Shown: positions 27,857 to 36,545 of the stretch, piece after piece | Layout: the number at the start of each line of letters is the position of its first letter | How positions within the stretch are numbered: the first letter of the stretch is position 1 | Assembly (NCBI RefSeq): GCF_005943945.1 | Contig: NZ_CP040710.1 | Span: forward strand, 1,251,001 to 1,315,000 | DNA length: 64,000 nucleotides | From: Aggregatimonas sangjinii | GTDB lineage: Bacteria > Bacteroidota > Bacteroidia > Flavobacteriales > Flavobacteriaceae | Direction of reading: 5' to 3' | Notes under the pieces: model-generated | What the model was told of the DNA's origin: nothing | Database searches by the model: none | Seen by the model: only the letters and a program-made list of their open reading frames with translations | Position numbers and translations under genes: made by a program

Positions 27857-28954
27857 GTGATAGAAAATAAAACCGATCGGAGAAAATTTTTGTCGACAAC
27901 TGCCAAAGCAACTGCAGGACTGCTTGTCGCACCTCATTTTAATATCAACAGTGCTTTGCCCAAAGTATCCGATAATGTCATCGGACATGGAGATTTTAAA
28001 TATAAAGTACACAAAGAGTGGGGTAATTTAGATCCGAGCAAAACCCCTGTAAAAAATTGCCACGAAATGGTGATGGATTCCCAAGGCAGATTGATTATGG
28101 TCGGCGATGACATTCATAATAACATCCTCATTTATGACAAATCCGGAAAGTTATTGGATAGCTGGGGCATACGCTATAAAGGAGGTCACGGACTTTCACT
28201 CTGGAACGATGGTGAAGAGGATTTTTTATTCATCTGCGATACAGACGGCGCCATGGTAAAAACCACTTTGGGTGGTAGGGAATTACTTTTAATAGAACAT
28301 CCTTCCGAGTACGGTGCCTATGAAAAAGAGGACGCTTTCAAGCCAACGGAAACAGCAATAGGGCCCAACGGCGATATTTATATTGCCGATGGCTACGGCT
28401 CGCAATTTGTACTTCAGTTCTCAAAAGAAGGCGAGTTTATTCGTAAAATTGGCAAAGGTCGCGGTACCGGCAATGATCAATTTCAAACTGCCCATGGGGT
28501 CTGTATCGATGATCGGGATAAAAGCAATCCCACCTTGTTGGTAACATCACGGGCAAGCAATAGTTTTAAGCGTTTTACGCTAGATGGCACATATTTAGAG
28601 GAAATCTCACTTCCGGGGGCCTTTATATGCCGCCCCGTAATAAATGGGCAAAACCTATACGCGGGGGTATGTTGGTCATCTGAAATCGATTTTGTGGAGG
28701 GAAATATGGATACGCATCCTACCCGAACCAATCCGAATTCGGGGTTTGTGACCATTTTAGATGAAAGCAACAAGGTCGTTTCTAACCCTGGCGGCCGGGC
28801 TCCCCAATACTTAAATGGACAGTTGCAAAAAATGTTGCAGCAAGAACCTATCTTCAATCATTGCCACGATGTCTGTGTAGATTCTGACGGAAACATCTAC
28901 GTATGCCAGTGGAACGCCAATAAAACCTATCCGATAAAACTGGAACGGGTTTGA
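27857..28954 (+). CDS. Tat-exported NHL-type beta-propeller protein
   Basis: 365 residues from a GTG start, the only start placing the twin-arginine signal (DRRKFLSTTAKATAGLLV) at the N-terminus. The rest is a six-bladed propeller of NHL type, with blades recognisable at PNGDIYIADGYGSQFVLQF, HGVCIDDRDKSNPTLLVTS and HDVCVDSDGNIYVCQW. It is 47 bp after the DUF1501 gene. Such propellers resemble the peptidyl-hydroxyglycine lyase scaffold but here may simply bind ligand or protein. Likely third member of the extracytoplasmic redox cassette. Confidence 0.78.
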   Translation: MIENKTDRRKFLSTTAKATAGLLVAPHFNINSALPKVSDNVIGHGDFKYKVHKEWGNLDPSKTPVKNCHEMVMDSQGRLIMVGDDIHNNILIYDKSGKLLDSWGIRYKGGHGLSLWNDGEEDFLFICDTDGAMVKTTLGGRELLLIEHPSEYGAYEKEDAFKPTETAIGPNGDIYIADGYGSQFVLQFSKEGEFIRKIGKGRGTGNDQFQTAHGVCIDDRDKSNPTLLVTSRASNSFKRFTLDGTYLEEISLPGAFICRPVINGQNLYAGVCWSSEIDFVEGNMDTHPTRTNPNSGFVTILDESNKVVSNPGGRAPQYLNGQLQKMLQQEPIFNHCHDVCVDSDGNIYVCQWNANKTYPIKLERV

Positions 28955-28983
28955 TATTGGCTTTTGTATTGCTACACTTCTAA

Positions 28984-29028
28984 CAGTACAGTACAGGATA
29001 CTTTTTGAAAGAAACTCCGGTATACTTG
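28984..29028 (+). promoter_or_regulatory. Promoter D: CAGGAT element and -7 box for the sulfatase/acid-sugar operon
   Basis: CAGTACAGTACAGGATAC holds CAGGAT at 28994-28999, with a partial copy (CAGTAC) 10 bp before it. Exactly 21 bp further is TATACTTG (29021-29028), one mismatch from TAnnTTTG. The leader to the sulfatase start is about 170 bp. Confidence 0.62.
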
Positions 29029-29198
29029 CTAAAGGCGGGGTGGTACTTTCATAGTGATTATTTTATAAAATGAAGTATCACCCCTCTGCGAGTAGAATAT
29101 AGCCCTTCCCCAAAAAACGTAAAATACTATATCACTGGAATATGTATTTGTAGCCACTTTATGAAAAACCGTAACAAGTATCCCAAAACGCTGGCAAT

Positions 29199-30545
29199 AT
29201 GAAGAAAATAGTTGCAATTTCAACCCTAATCTTCGCATTGGTTTTTTTTACCTCTTGTAAAGAATCGAAACCTAAAACCATCGTAAAACCAGCGGAGCGG
29301 GAATTACCGAACATCGTGTTTATACTCTCCGACGATCAAGCGTGGACCGATTATGGTTTTATGGGTCATAAGCATATAGAAACACCGAATATCGACAAAC
29401 TGGCGAATGAGAGTCTGACCTTTACACGGGGGTATGTGCCTACATCGCTCTGCTCCCCATCCTTAGCCTCCATTATCACTGGGGTTTATCCTAGAAATCA
29501 TCTGGTTTTAGGTAATGATAGAGTTTTACCTGGAGATGATAAAAACGGAAAACCGGCATGGCAGTCCCCATGGCGAGATGAAAATTATAAGTCGGTCATC
29601 GAAAATTTTAAAAAACTGAACACCTTGCCCAAAATGCTCAAGGAAAAGGGATACCTCTCGTTTCAAACGGGAAAATGGTGGATTGGCAATCATAAGAACG
29701 GTGGTTTTGATTACGGCATGACGCATGGTGATGCTGAAAGAGGCGGGCGGCATGGCGATTATGGTTTGGAAATTGGCCGCAAAGGTATGGATACACTGTA
29801 CAGTTATATCGACCTAGCCTTGAAAAAAAAGAAACCATTTTTTATGTGGTATGCTCCCTTTTTACCCCACAGCCCACATAATCCGCCAGATAGTCTTATT
29901 CAAAAATACCTGCCCAAGGCACCTTCGGAATATGTAGCTAGGTATTGGGCAATGTGTGAATGGTTCGACCAGACCTGCGGCGACTTGATGGACTATATTG
30001 ACAAAAAGGGACAGACTGAAAACACCTTGTTCGTATATGTCTGTGACAATGGATGGGTACAAAACGAAAATGATGGCAAGTACAATCCGATTTCAAAAAG
30101 GTCACCCTATGACTATGGCTTGAGAACCCCTATAATGTACAAATGGAAGGGGAAAATAGCTTCGAAACGCGACACTATTTCCCTGACCAGTAGTTTAGAT
30201 ATGGTTCCTACCGTTTTAGGCCTGTTGGCTATGGAACAACCCAAGAATTTAGACGGGGTAGATGTATTGAACGAAGCGGCCTTCAAGAGCAGACAAACGA
30301 TTTTTGGGGAAATTTATGCCCATGATTTTGATACTGTCGAAAACAGTTTGTTTTACAGGATGGCAATAACCGAACCTTACAAACTTATCCTTCCCGACGA
30401 AGTGAACAAACCGAACGAAAAAATTCAGCTGTACGATATTTATAAAGATCCCTATGAGAAAATTAATCTTGCCAAAGAACATCCCGAAATCGTAGTGAAC
30501 CTAAAAAATAAAATTCAAAAATCTTGGAACACCACCACAAATTGA
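29199..30545 (+). CDS. S1-type sulfatase lipoprotein with atypical CSPSL active-site motif
   Basis: 448 residues with a lipoprotein signal (lipobox FFTSC). The sulfatase fold is clear: NIVFILSDDQAWTDYG with metal-binding Asp pair, HIETPNIDKLANESLTFTRG, KTGKWWIGN, and a late NTLFVYVCDNGW. The residue to become formylglycine is Cys85, but the usual C-x-P-x-R motif reads C85-S-P-S-L89, so Leu replaces Arg. The reading frame is intact, so this looks like a subfamily trait rather than decay. It should cleave a sulfate ester from the polysaccharide, if it is still matured. The stop is followed after two bases by the next sulfatase gene. Confidence 0.88.
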   Translation: MKKIVAISTLIFALVFFTSCKESKPKTIVKPAERELPNIVFILSDDQAWTDYGFMGHKHIETPNIDKLANESLTFTRGYVPTSLCSPSLASIITGVYPRNHLVLGNDRVLPGDDKNGKPAWQSPWRDENYKSVIENFKKLNTLPKMLKEKGYLSFQTGKWWIGNHKNGGFDYGMTHGDAERGGRHGDYGLEIGRKGMDTLYSYIDLALKKKKPFFMWYAPFLPHSPHNPPDSLIQKYLPKAPSEYVARYWAMCEWFDQTCGDLMDYIDKKGQTENTLFVYVCDNGWVQNENDGKYNPISKRSPYDYGLRTPIMYKWKGKIASKRDTISLTSSLDMVPTVLGLLAMEQPKNLDGVDVLNEAAFKSRQTIFGEIYAHDFDTVENSLFYRMAITEPYKLILPDEVNKPNEKIQLYDIYKDPYEKINLAKEHPEIVVNLKNKIQKSWNTTTN

Positions 30546-30547
30546 GC

Positions 30548-32071
30548 ATGATCAAAACCCGATATTACTTATTTTTAGCCTTGAGCATCTTTCTACTCGG
30601 TGCTTGCGGAGAAAAAAAGAATAAAGTCGAACCGGAAAAGCAAGAAAATCCGAATGTACTATTTATTGCTGTGGATGACCTAAACAATATGTTAGGAGTA
30701 TTAGACGGTCATTCCGGTACAAAAACACCCAACATAGATCGATTGGCGGCTAGGGGCGTTGTGTTTTCCGATGCACATTGCCAAGCTCCGTTATGTGGTC
30801 CTTCAAGGGCATCATTAATGACCGGTTTAAGACCATCGACTACAGGAATTTACGGAATGATCGATGACAATAAGATTCGTTCCGAAAATCCATCCACGAA
30901 GGATATCATTATGTTGCCCGAATACTTTAAGCAAAACGGCTATCATACCATGGGCATTGGCAAGTTGTTTCACAGCCATGCTCCCGACGGTATTTTTGAA
31001 GAATCAGGCGGCCGGGTAAAAGGTTTTGGACCCTTACCGGAAGAACGTTTTGTTTGGGATGGTTATGGGTCTTCCGATAGGGAGAATTATGGAAAAACCA
31101 GTACTGATTGGGGCGCCTTCCCCGAAGCCGATTCTTTAATGCCCGATCATCGATCGGTCGATTGGGCAAAGGCGCGTATGAACAAGAAATATGACAAACC
31201 TTTTTTCATAGGTGTTGGTTTCTTACGGGTTCACGTTCCTTTGTATGTACCCCAAAAATGGTTCGACCTGCATCCTTTAGATAGCATCAGAACGATGCCT
31301 TACCGAGCAGATGATTTAAATGACGTACCGCCAGTGGCTCTGCAAATAAACGACCTGCCCATGATGCCTTCAACAGATTGGGCGATTGAAAGCGGGGAAT
31401 GGCCCAAAATCATTCAGGCCTATCTGGCCTGCATCAGTTTTGTAGACCATGAAATTGGCCGGTTGTTAGATGCTCTTGAAAATAGCGAACATGCCGACAA
31501 CACTGTAATTGTATTATGGTCGGATCACGGATATCGATTGGGGGAAAAAGGAACTTTTGCGAAACATGCCTTATGGAATACGGCGACCAAAACCCCGTTA
31601 CTCTTTGCCGCACCGAATCTTCCCAACGGGAAGATAATCGACCAACCGGCCGAATTACTTTCCATCTATCCCACGCTGCTAGAACTATGTGGGCTTCCGG
31701 CATACGACAGAAATGAGGGAAAGAGTCTGGTGCCTTTAATGAAAGGGGAGGGGGTAGCACCTTCCATAGCCATTACGACATTTGGAATGAACAATCATAC
31801 GGTCAAATCAGAGCGATTTCGATACATCCGTTATGAAGATGGAGGCGAAGAGTTTTATGATCATCGTAACGACCCCAACGAATTCATGAATCAAGCCAAA
31901 AATCCAAAATACAGTGAAGAAATTAGGCGGTTGAAAGAGTATCTGCCCGAAGATAATGCGGCTTGGGATGCTAATTCTTCCTATACCTTTCAACCCTATT
32001 TCGTAGCGCAGAAAGCACGCACGAGTGGTTCTGAAGAAAAAGTGGTAAATGGTATCGGTGCACCGCAGTAG
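30548..32071 (+). CDS. S1-type sulfatase lipoprotein, iduronate-2-sulfatase-like
   Basis: Start at 30548 (MIKTRYYLFLALSIFLLGAC) gives a lipoprotein signal and avoids overlapping the previous gene. 508 residues. The opening NVLFIAVDDLNNMLGVL and TKTPNIDRLAARGVVFSDAH, and the canonical C83-G-P-S-R87 followed by ASLMTGLRPSTTGIYG, resemble the iduronate-2-sulfatase branch (CAZyme companion family S1_7; my assignment by motif only). Other landmarks: GIGKLFH and WSDHGYRLGEKGTFAKH. Likely desulfates an outer sugar of the glycan. Needs formylglycine maturation, whose enzyme is not in the window. Confidence 0.92.
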   Translation: MIKTRYYLFLALSIFLLGACGEKKNKVEPEKQENPNVLFIAVDDLNNMLGVLDGHSGTKTPNIDRLAARGVVFSDAHCQAPLCGPSRASLMTGLRPSTTGIYGMIDDNKIRSENPSTKDIIMLPEYFKQNGYHTMGIGKLFHSHAPDGIFEESGGRVKGFGPLPEERFVWDGYGSSDRENYGKTSTDWGAFPEADSLMPDHRSVDWAKARMNKKYDKPFFIGVGFLRVHVPLYVPQKWFDLHPLDSIRTMPYRADDLNDVPPVALQINDLPMMPSTDWAIESGEWPKIIQAYLACISFVDHEIGRLLDALENSEHADNTVIVLWSDHGYRLGEKGTFAKHALWNTATKTPLLFAAPNLPNGKIIDQPAELLSIYPTLLELCGLPAYDRNEGKSLVPLMKGEGVAPSIAITTFGMNNHTVKSERFRYIRYEDGGEEFYDHRNDPNEFMNQAKNPKYSEEIRRLKEYLPEDNAAWDANSSYTFQPYFVAQKARTSGSEEKVVNGIGAPQ

Positions 32072-32166
32072 TCAAAAAATTAATGGTTACCCTTGCAGGT
32101 AGCGAAAAATATACATGAGCGACAGAGATCAAATATAGTTTCAATAAAAATAAATTAATTGACAGT

Positions 32167-33228
32167 ATGGGTAGAGATTACAAAATCGCCGTAGTCAACG
32201 GTGACGGAATAGGAAATGAAATTGTACCGGCCGGAGTGTCGATTCTAAAAGCGGCAGCCAAAAAATACGGATTTGCCATTCAAACGGAAGACTTTTCGTG
32301 GGGTGCGGGACACTATCTTAAACATGGCGAGTTCATGCCTAAGGACGGTTTAGAGCTTCTTAAAAACTTCGATGCGATATACTTTGGTGCTGTGGGACTT
32401 CCAGAAGTTGATGACACCTTACCGGCGAAGGACTATACGTTTAAAGTGCGAACCGAATTACAACAGTACGTGAACTATCGACCTGTGAAATTATTTTCCG
32501 GAGTAAAAAGTCCGTTACGGGACAAAACGGAAAAGGATATCGATTTTGTGATTTTAAGAGAGAACAATGAAGGGGAATTTGTACAGAATGGGAAAATCCT
32601 ATATCCCGACACTCCGAATGGCGTGGCAGTGGATACCAGCATGGTCACCCGTTTAGGAGTAGAACGCATCGCTCACTACGCTTTTAAATTGGCGCGAAAG
32701 AGACGGAAAAAAGTCACAAACGTCACCAAGTCAAACACCTTGATTTACACCTTGGGATTTTGGGATCAAGTAATCGCCGAGGTGGCCTCTGAATACCCCG
32801 ATGTGGTATATGACAAAATGTATGTTGATAATGCGGCGGCAAGCTTTGTTTTAAAGCCGGAGGTTTTCGATGTTATCGTTACTACTAATATGATCGGTGA
32901 TATTTTATCGGATTTAGGCGGTGCGATTATGGGAAGTTTGGGTCTCGGAGGTAGCGGGAATATCAATCCCGAGGGAAGATTTCCGTCTATGTTCGAACCC
33001 ATACACGGCTCCGCGCCCGATATTGCTGGTCAGAACTGCGCGAACCCTATCGGTCAGGTTTGGTCGGCGGCCATTATGCTGGAGCATTTGGGCGAAAAAG
33101 AGGCTGCCAAAAATATTGTAGATGGTATTGAACATGCTACTTCCCAGGGTAATTTGACCAAAGACCTTAAAGGAAACGCCTCCACATCGGAAGTTGCAGC
33201 ACGAATTGTAGATTTCATCGAATCATAA
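32167..33228 (+). CDS. Tartrate/D-malate-type decarboxylating dehydrogenase (isopropylmalate dehydrogenase family)
   Basis: 353 residues, the normal length for NAD-dependent beta-decarboxylating hydroxyacid dehydrogenases. Landmarks: NGDGIGNEIVPAG at residues 11-23, FDAIYFGAVGLPEVDD, YVNYRPVKLFSGVKSPL (substrate-site Arg), the lysine region KKVTNVTKSN and the metal/NAD region MIGDILSDLGG with GSGNINP. The AIYFGAVG and RPVKLF blocks are closer to TtuC/DmlA than to LeuB. The context (DUF1537 kinase, cyclase-family hydrolase, acid-sugar MFS) suggests it oxidises and decarboxylates a C4 acid sugar, possibly its 4-phosphate. The actual substrate is inferred only. Confidence 0.85.
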   Translation: MGRDYKIAVVNGDGIGNEIVPAGVSILKAAAKKYGFAIQTEDFSWGAGHYLKHGEFMPKDGLELLKNFDAIYFGAVGLPEVDDTLPAKDYTFKVRTELQQYVNYRPVKLFSGVKSPLRDKTEKDIDFVILRENNEGEFVQNGKILYPDTPNGVAVDTSMVTRLGVERIAHYAFKLARKRRKKVTNVTKSNTLIYTLGFWDQVIAEVASEYPDVVYDKMYVDNAAASFVLKPEVFDVIVTTNMIGDILSDLGGAIMGSLGLGGSGNINPEGRFPSMFEPIHGSAPDIAGQNCANPIGQVWSAAIMLEHLGEKEAAKNIVDGIEHATSQGNLTKDLKGNASTSEVAARIVDFIES

Positions 33229-33246
33229 CCCAAAAAGAGTTTAGCT

Positions 33247-33879
33247 GTGTATGAAAAAATCATAGACCTCACCCTTTCATTATCCGAACGCATGAAGGGA
33301 GTGGCCATTGAAACGGCAAAAACTTTAGCTGAAGATGGCTGGAATGCAACCACGCTCCATATCTATTCCCATGTGGGGACCCATATGGATGCACCCGTAC
33401 ATTTTGAAGTAACTGATCAGACCATTGACCAGATTCCAGTAGAACGTTTTGTAACCGAGGCCTGGGTGTTGAATCTCACGCACATACAACCCAGTGCGCT
33501 TATTACGGTTGCTGATATGGATCCGATTACCAACAAAATTGGGAAAGGACAAAGTTTGATTTTGCATACGGGATGGAGTAAAAAGCTGTATACCGATGCC
33601 TATAGGAACAAGCTTCCCCGAGTGAGCAAAGAATTAGCCAAATGGATAGGAGAAAAAGGGATAGGTCTGTTGGGTGTAGAGCCTCCTTCGGTCGCAGATG
33701 TCAATAATATTAAGGAAGTGACCGAAATTCATACCATTTTAATGAAAAACGATATTATTATAGTAGAAGGTTTAACGAACCTGGACCAACTTACAAAGGA
33801 AAAAGTAACACTTGTCGCGCTGCCCTTGAAAGTAGAAAACGGAGACGGTGCGCCGGCAAGGGTAATCGCAATGGAATGA
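33247..33879 (+). CDS. Cyclase/kynurenine-formamidase-family metal hydrolase
   Basis: 210 residues from a GTG start, the only workable one because the nearby ATG is out of frame. The family metal motif H-x-G-T-H-x-D-x-P-x-H is intact: H42, H46, D48 and H52 in HVGTHMDAPVHF. Later blocks LILHTGWSKK and GIGLLGVEPPSV also fit. Members hydrolyse amides or lactones. Between a sugar-acid dehydrogenase and an acid-sugar kinase, a lactonase or similar ring-opening role is more likely than tryptophan breakdown, since no kynurenine-pathway gene is near. 18 bp from the previous stop and 11 bp to the next start, so clearly operonic. Confidence 0.85.
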   Translation: MYEKIIDLTLSLSERMKGVAIETAKTLAEDGWNATTLHIYSHVGTHMDAPVHFEVTDQTIDQIPVERFVTEAWVLNLTHIQPSALITVADMDPITNKIGKGQSLILHTGWSKKLYTDAYRNKLPRVSKELAKWIGEKGIGLLGVEPPSVADVNNIKEVTEIHTILMKNDIIIVEGLTNLDQLTKEKVTLVALPLKVENGDGAPARVIAME

Positions 33880-33890
33880 ATCGCTAACGC

Positions 33891-35279
33891 ATGACAACCG
33901 ACCAACAAATTCTTAACGCTATTCAAGAGGGCGACCAATTAATAGGATATCAGAAAGAAATACGACAACATCTTTCTGAAAATCCGCGTGCTATCGTGGT
34001 GCTGGACGATGATCCTACGGGTACCCAAACCGTTCAAAATATTCCTGTGGTCACCGAATGGTCGGAAACGGTATTGGCGCAAGAGCTTCAACAAAGCCCT
34101 GTTTTTTTTATTTTGACGAATTCCAGAAGTCTTCAAAAGGAGGAGGCTGTAGCATTGGCGTCTACGCTCGGCCAACGATTAAAAAAGTTGGCAACAAAAT
34201 ATAGCAAAAATTTATTGATCATAAGCCGTAGCGATTCCACTTTGCGGGGTCACTATCCGGATGAGGTTGATGCTTTGGCCAAAGGCATGGGTGTTGGCTT
34301 GGCCAAACATGTCTTGATACCCGCTTTTTTCGAGGGCGGTAGATACACCTACAATGACATACATTATGTGAGGGAAGGGGATAGTTTCATACCCGCTGCG
34401 GAAACACCGTTTGCCAAAGACAGCACTTTTGGATACAAATCTTCGAACCTCCGAGAATATATTTTAGAAAAGCATCAGGCGAGCGCAACAATGGATCAGG
34501 TGGCCTGTGTTTCCATTGCTTTAATTCGCGGCCCTTCCATTTCAAAAATATCCGAACATATTGGTTCAAAAAATAATAGGTATATCGCGGTCAACGCTAC
34601 ATCGCACGCCGACCTTGAAGCGTTTGCACTGGCCTCGCTTCGTAGCAACGAGGACATGCTTTATAGAACCGCGGCCTCGTTTGTCAATGCCATCACCGGT
34701 AAACGCCCAGGGCCTTGTCTTTCAAAAGAGGAGGTCCTACCCCTCACCTCCGATAGCGGCGCCTTGGTGGTCGTCGGTTCCTATGTTCCAAAAACAACGG
34801 CCCAATTACATCATTTAAAGGAACATTATGACGCTCGTTTCATAGAGTTGGATGTGGAAGAACTTCTTTCCGATACCAACTTAGAAATTACCTTATCCAA
34901 GCGGGCTGGTGAATTGGACGACCTTTTAGAAAAGGGTCAAAATATAGTGGTGTATACGAGTAGAAAAGTAGTAAAAGGGTGCTCAAAGGAGGAAAGTCTG
35001 CAAATCGTAAATCTTGTATCCAAGGCCCTGACAACTTTAGCGGACGGTCTAAAAACGCAACCTCGTTTCATATTAGCCAAAGGGGGTATTACCTCGAGCG
35101 ATATAGCGGTTAAGTCTTTACAAATAAAGCGCGCACTCGTTCTGGGGCAACTCATAAAGGGCGTTCCCGTTTGGCGTGCCGATGACGGTTCTAAATTCCC
35201 GGATTTACCTTATATCGTTTTTCCCGGTAACGTCGGAAGTGATGCCGATTTGTATAACGCGCTAAAAAAATTAGAATGA
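33891..35279 (+). CDS. Four-carbon acid-sugar kinase (DUF1537 / OtnK-DtnK family)
   Basis: 462 residues. The N-terminal domain carries the substrate motif VVLDDDPTGTQTV (D39-D41, G44) and the family block ISRSDSTLRGHYPDEVDAL. The C-terminal nucleotide-binding domain has FILAKGGITSSDIAVKSL and IVFPGNVGSDADL. This family phosphorylates D-threonate, D-/L-erythronate or 3-oxo-tetronate at C4. The stop overlaps the transporter start (ATGA at 35276). Partners usually seen with these kinases (PdxA2, OtnC/OtnI) are absent here; a TtuC-like dehydrogenase takes the place. Confidence 0.9.
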   Translation: MTTDQQILNAIQEGDQLIGYQKEIRQHLSENPRAIVVLDDDPTGTQTVQNIPVVTEWSETVLAQELQQSPVFFILTNSRSLQKEEAVALASTLGQRLKKLATKYSKNLLIISRSDSTLRGHYPDEVDALAKGMGVGLAKHVLIPAFFEGGRYTYNDIHYVREGDSFIPAAETPFAKDSTFGYKSSNLREYILEKHQASATMDQVACVSIALIRGPSISKISEHIGSKNNRYIAVNATSHADLEAFALASLRSNEDMLYRTAASFVNAITGKRPGPCLSKEEVLPLTSDSGALVVVGSYVPKTTAQLHHLKEHYDARFIELDVEELLSDTNLEITLSKRAGELDDLLEKGQNIVVYTSRKVVKGCSKEESLQIVNLVSKALTTLADGLKTQPRFILAKGGITSSDIAVKSLQIKRALVLGQLIKGVPVWRADDGSKFPDLPYIVFPGNVGSDADLYNALKKLE

Positions 35280-36544
35280 ATTCGACCAGCCATTTTCCCA
35301 AACGATACTTTATGGTAGCTGGTACTTTTTTGCTAGCCCTGCTACTTTATATTGACCGTATCTGTATTTCAGTGGCAAAAGACCCCATCGCTGCGGCCTT
35401 GGATTTAAGCGATAAACAAATGGGATGGGTGCTGGCCGCCTTTTCGTTAGGCTATGCCTTTTTTCAGACACCCTCCGGAATTATGGCCGATAAATTCGGT
35501 CCGCGAAAAATACTGGCTTCCATTGTTACGATTTGGTCCGTTTTTACGGCATTGACCGGTGCTGCTTGGAACTTTATTTCACTCTTGGTGTTGCGTTTTT
35601 TGTTCGGTGCCGGGGAAGCTGGTGCCTTTCCTGGGATGTCTCGCGCCATTTACAATTGGTTTCCCCTAAAAGAGCGGGGAATTGTAACAGGTATCAATTT
35701 TTCAGGTTCTAGACTGGGTGCGGCCTTCGCCTTGCCTTTGGTGGCTTGGTTGATAAATGATTACGGTTGGCGAACAACCTTCGTCGTATTAGGGTGTATT
35801 GGCGTTTTGTGGGCGTTCGGCTGGTACGCGCTCTTCAGGGACAAACCGGAGGACCATAAGGGTATCTCCGAACCGGAGAAGGACTATATTTTGGCCACAC
35901 GTCAAGACCGACACGTTTCCTTGACCAAGGAGCGGATTAATTTTGGGCAGCTCTTACATTCGAAAAATATGTGGTTGGCCATGGGGCAATACTTCTGTAG
36001 CAACTTCACCTTTTTCTTTGCGCTTACCTGGCTTTTCCCACATATCAAACAAGAATACGGTTTGGAGACTATTGAAGCCGGGTTTTACACTGCTGTTCCA
36101 TTGATTTTCGGGGCGTTCGGAAATTGGTTTTCAGGTTGGTTGATAGACCGCACCTTTAAGTCCGGAAAATGGAACAGATCCCGTATTTTACCGGCTTCGC
36201 TCGGATTTGCTTTGGCCGCTATCGGACTGCTAGGGAGTATTTATATGGATAGTGCCGTAGGTGCGATTATTTTCCTGAGCCTTGCTATTTTTGGAGCGGA
36301 CATGACCTTACCACCCTCTTGGGCTTTTTGTGTGGACATCGGCAAAAAACATTCCGGGGCAGTTTCTGGAACTATGAATATGGCCGGTAATATCGGGGCG
36401 TTTATTACGGCATTATTATTTCCCTATCTATTGGCGTGGACCGGTTCTACCACCTTATTTTTTATAGTAGGGGCAATCTTGAACGGCATCGCCATTTTCC
36501 TATGGTTGCAAATGAAACCGCAGAAACATTTTACCGAATACTAA
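35276..36544 (+). CDS. MFS transporter, anion:cation symporter (ACS) type, probable sugar-acid importer
   Basis: 422 residues with about twelve membrane segments. The N-terminal half has LYIDRICISVAKDPIA, the loop motif DKFGPRKILA and the block RFLFGAGEAGAFPGMSRAI typical of hexuronate, glucarate and galactonate importers of the ACS family. It overlaps the kinase stop by four bases and precedes the oxidoreductase by one base. The cargo is therefore most likely an aldonate, tetronate or uronate entering the pathway of the neighbouring genes. Confidence 0.9.
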   Translation: MNSTSHFPKRYFMVAGTFLLALLLYIDRICISVAKDPIAAALDLSDKQMGWVLAAFSLGYAFFQTPSGIMADKFGPRKILASIVTIWSVFTALTGAAWNFISLLVLRFLFGAGEAGAFPGMSRAIYNWFPLKERGIVTGINFSGSRLGAAFALPLVAWLINDYGWRTTFVVLGCIGVLWAFGWYALFRDKPEDHKGISEPEKDYILATRQDRHVSLTKERINFGQLLHSKNMWLAMGQYFCSNFTFFFALTWLFPHIKQEYGLETIEAGFYTAVPLIFGAFGNWFSGWLIDRTFKSGKWNRSRILPASLGFALAAIGLLGSIYMDSAVGAIIFLSLAIFGADMTLPPSWAFCVDIGKKHSGAVSGTMNMAGNIGAFITALLFPYLLAWTGSTTLFFIVGAILNGIAIFLWLQMKPQKHFTEY

Positions 36545-36545
36545 A

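Noticed and set aside
29199-30545. Sulfatase considered as a pseudogene because of the CSPSL motif
   Set aside because: The frame is open end to end, the metal-binding and C-terminal motifs are present, and it is tightly spaced within an operon.
30524-30547. Upstream ATG for the second sulfatase
   Set aside because: It would overlap the preceding sulfatase and add a charged stretch before an otherwise clean lipoprotein signal.
33247-33879. Cyclase-family protein considered as kynurenine formamidase of tryptophan breakdown
   Set aside because: No other kynurenine-pathway gene is near; all neighbours concern acid sugars.
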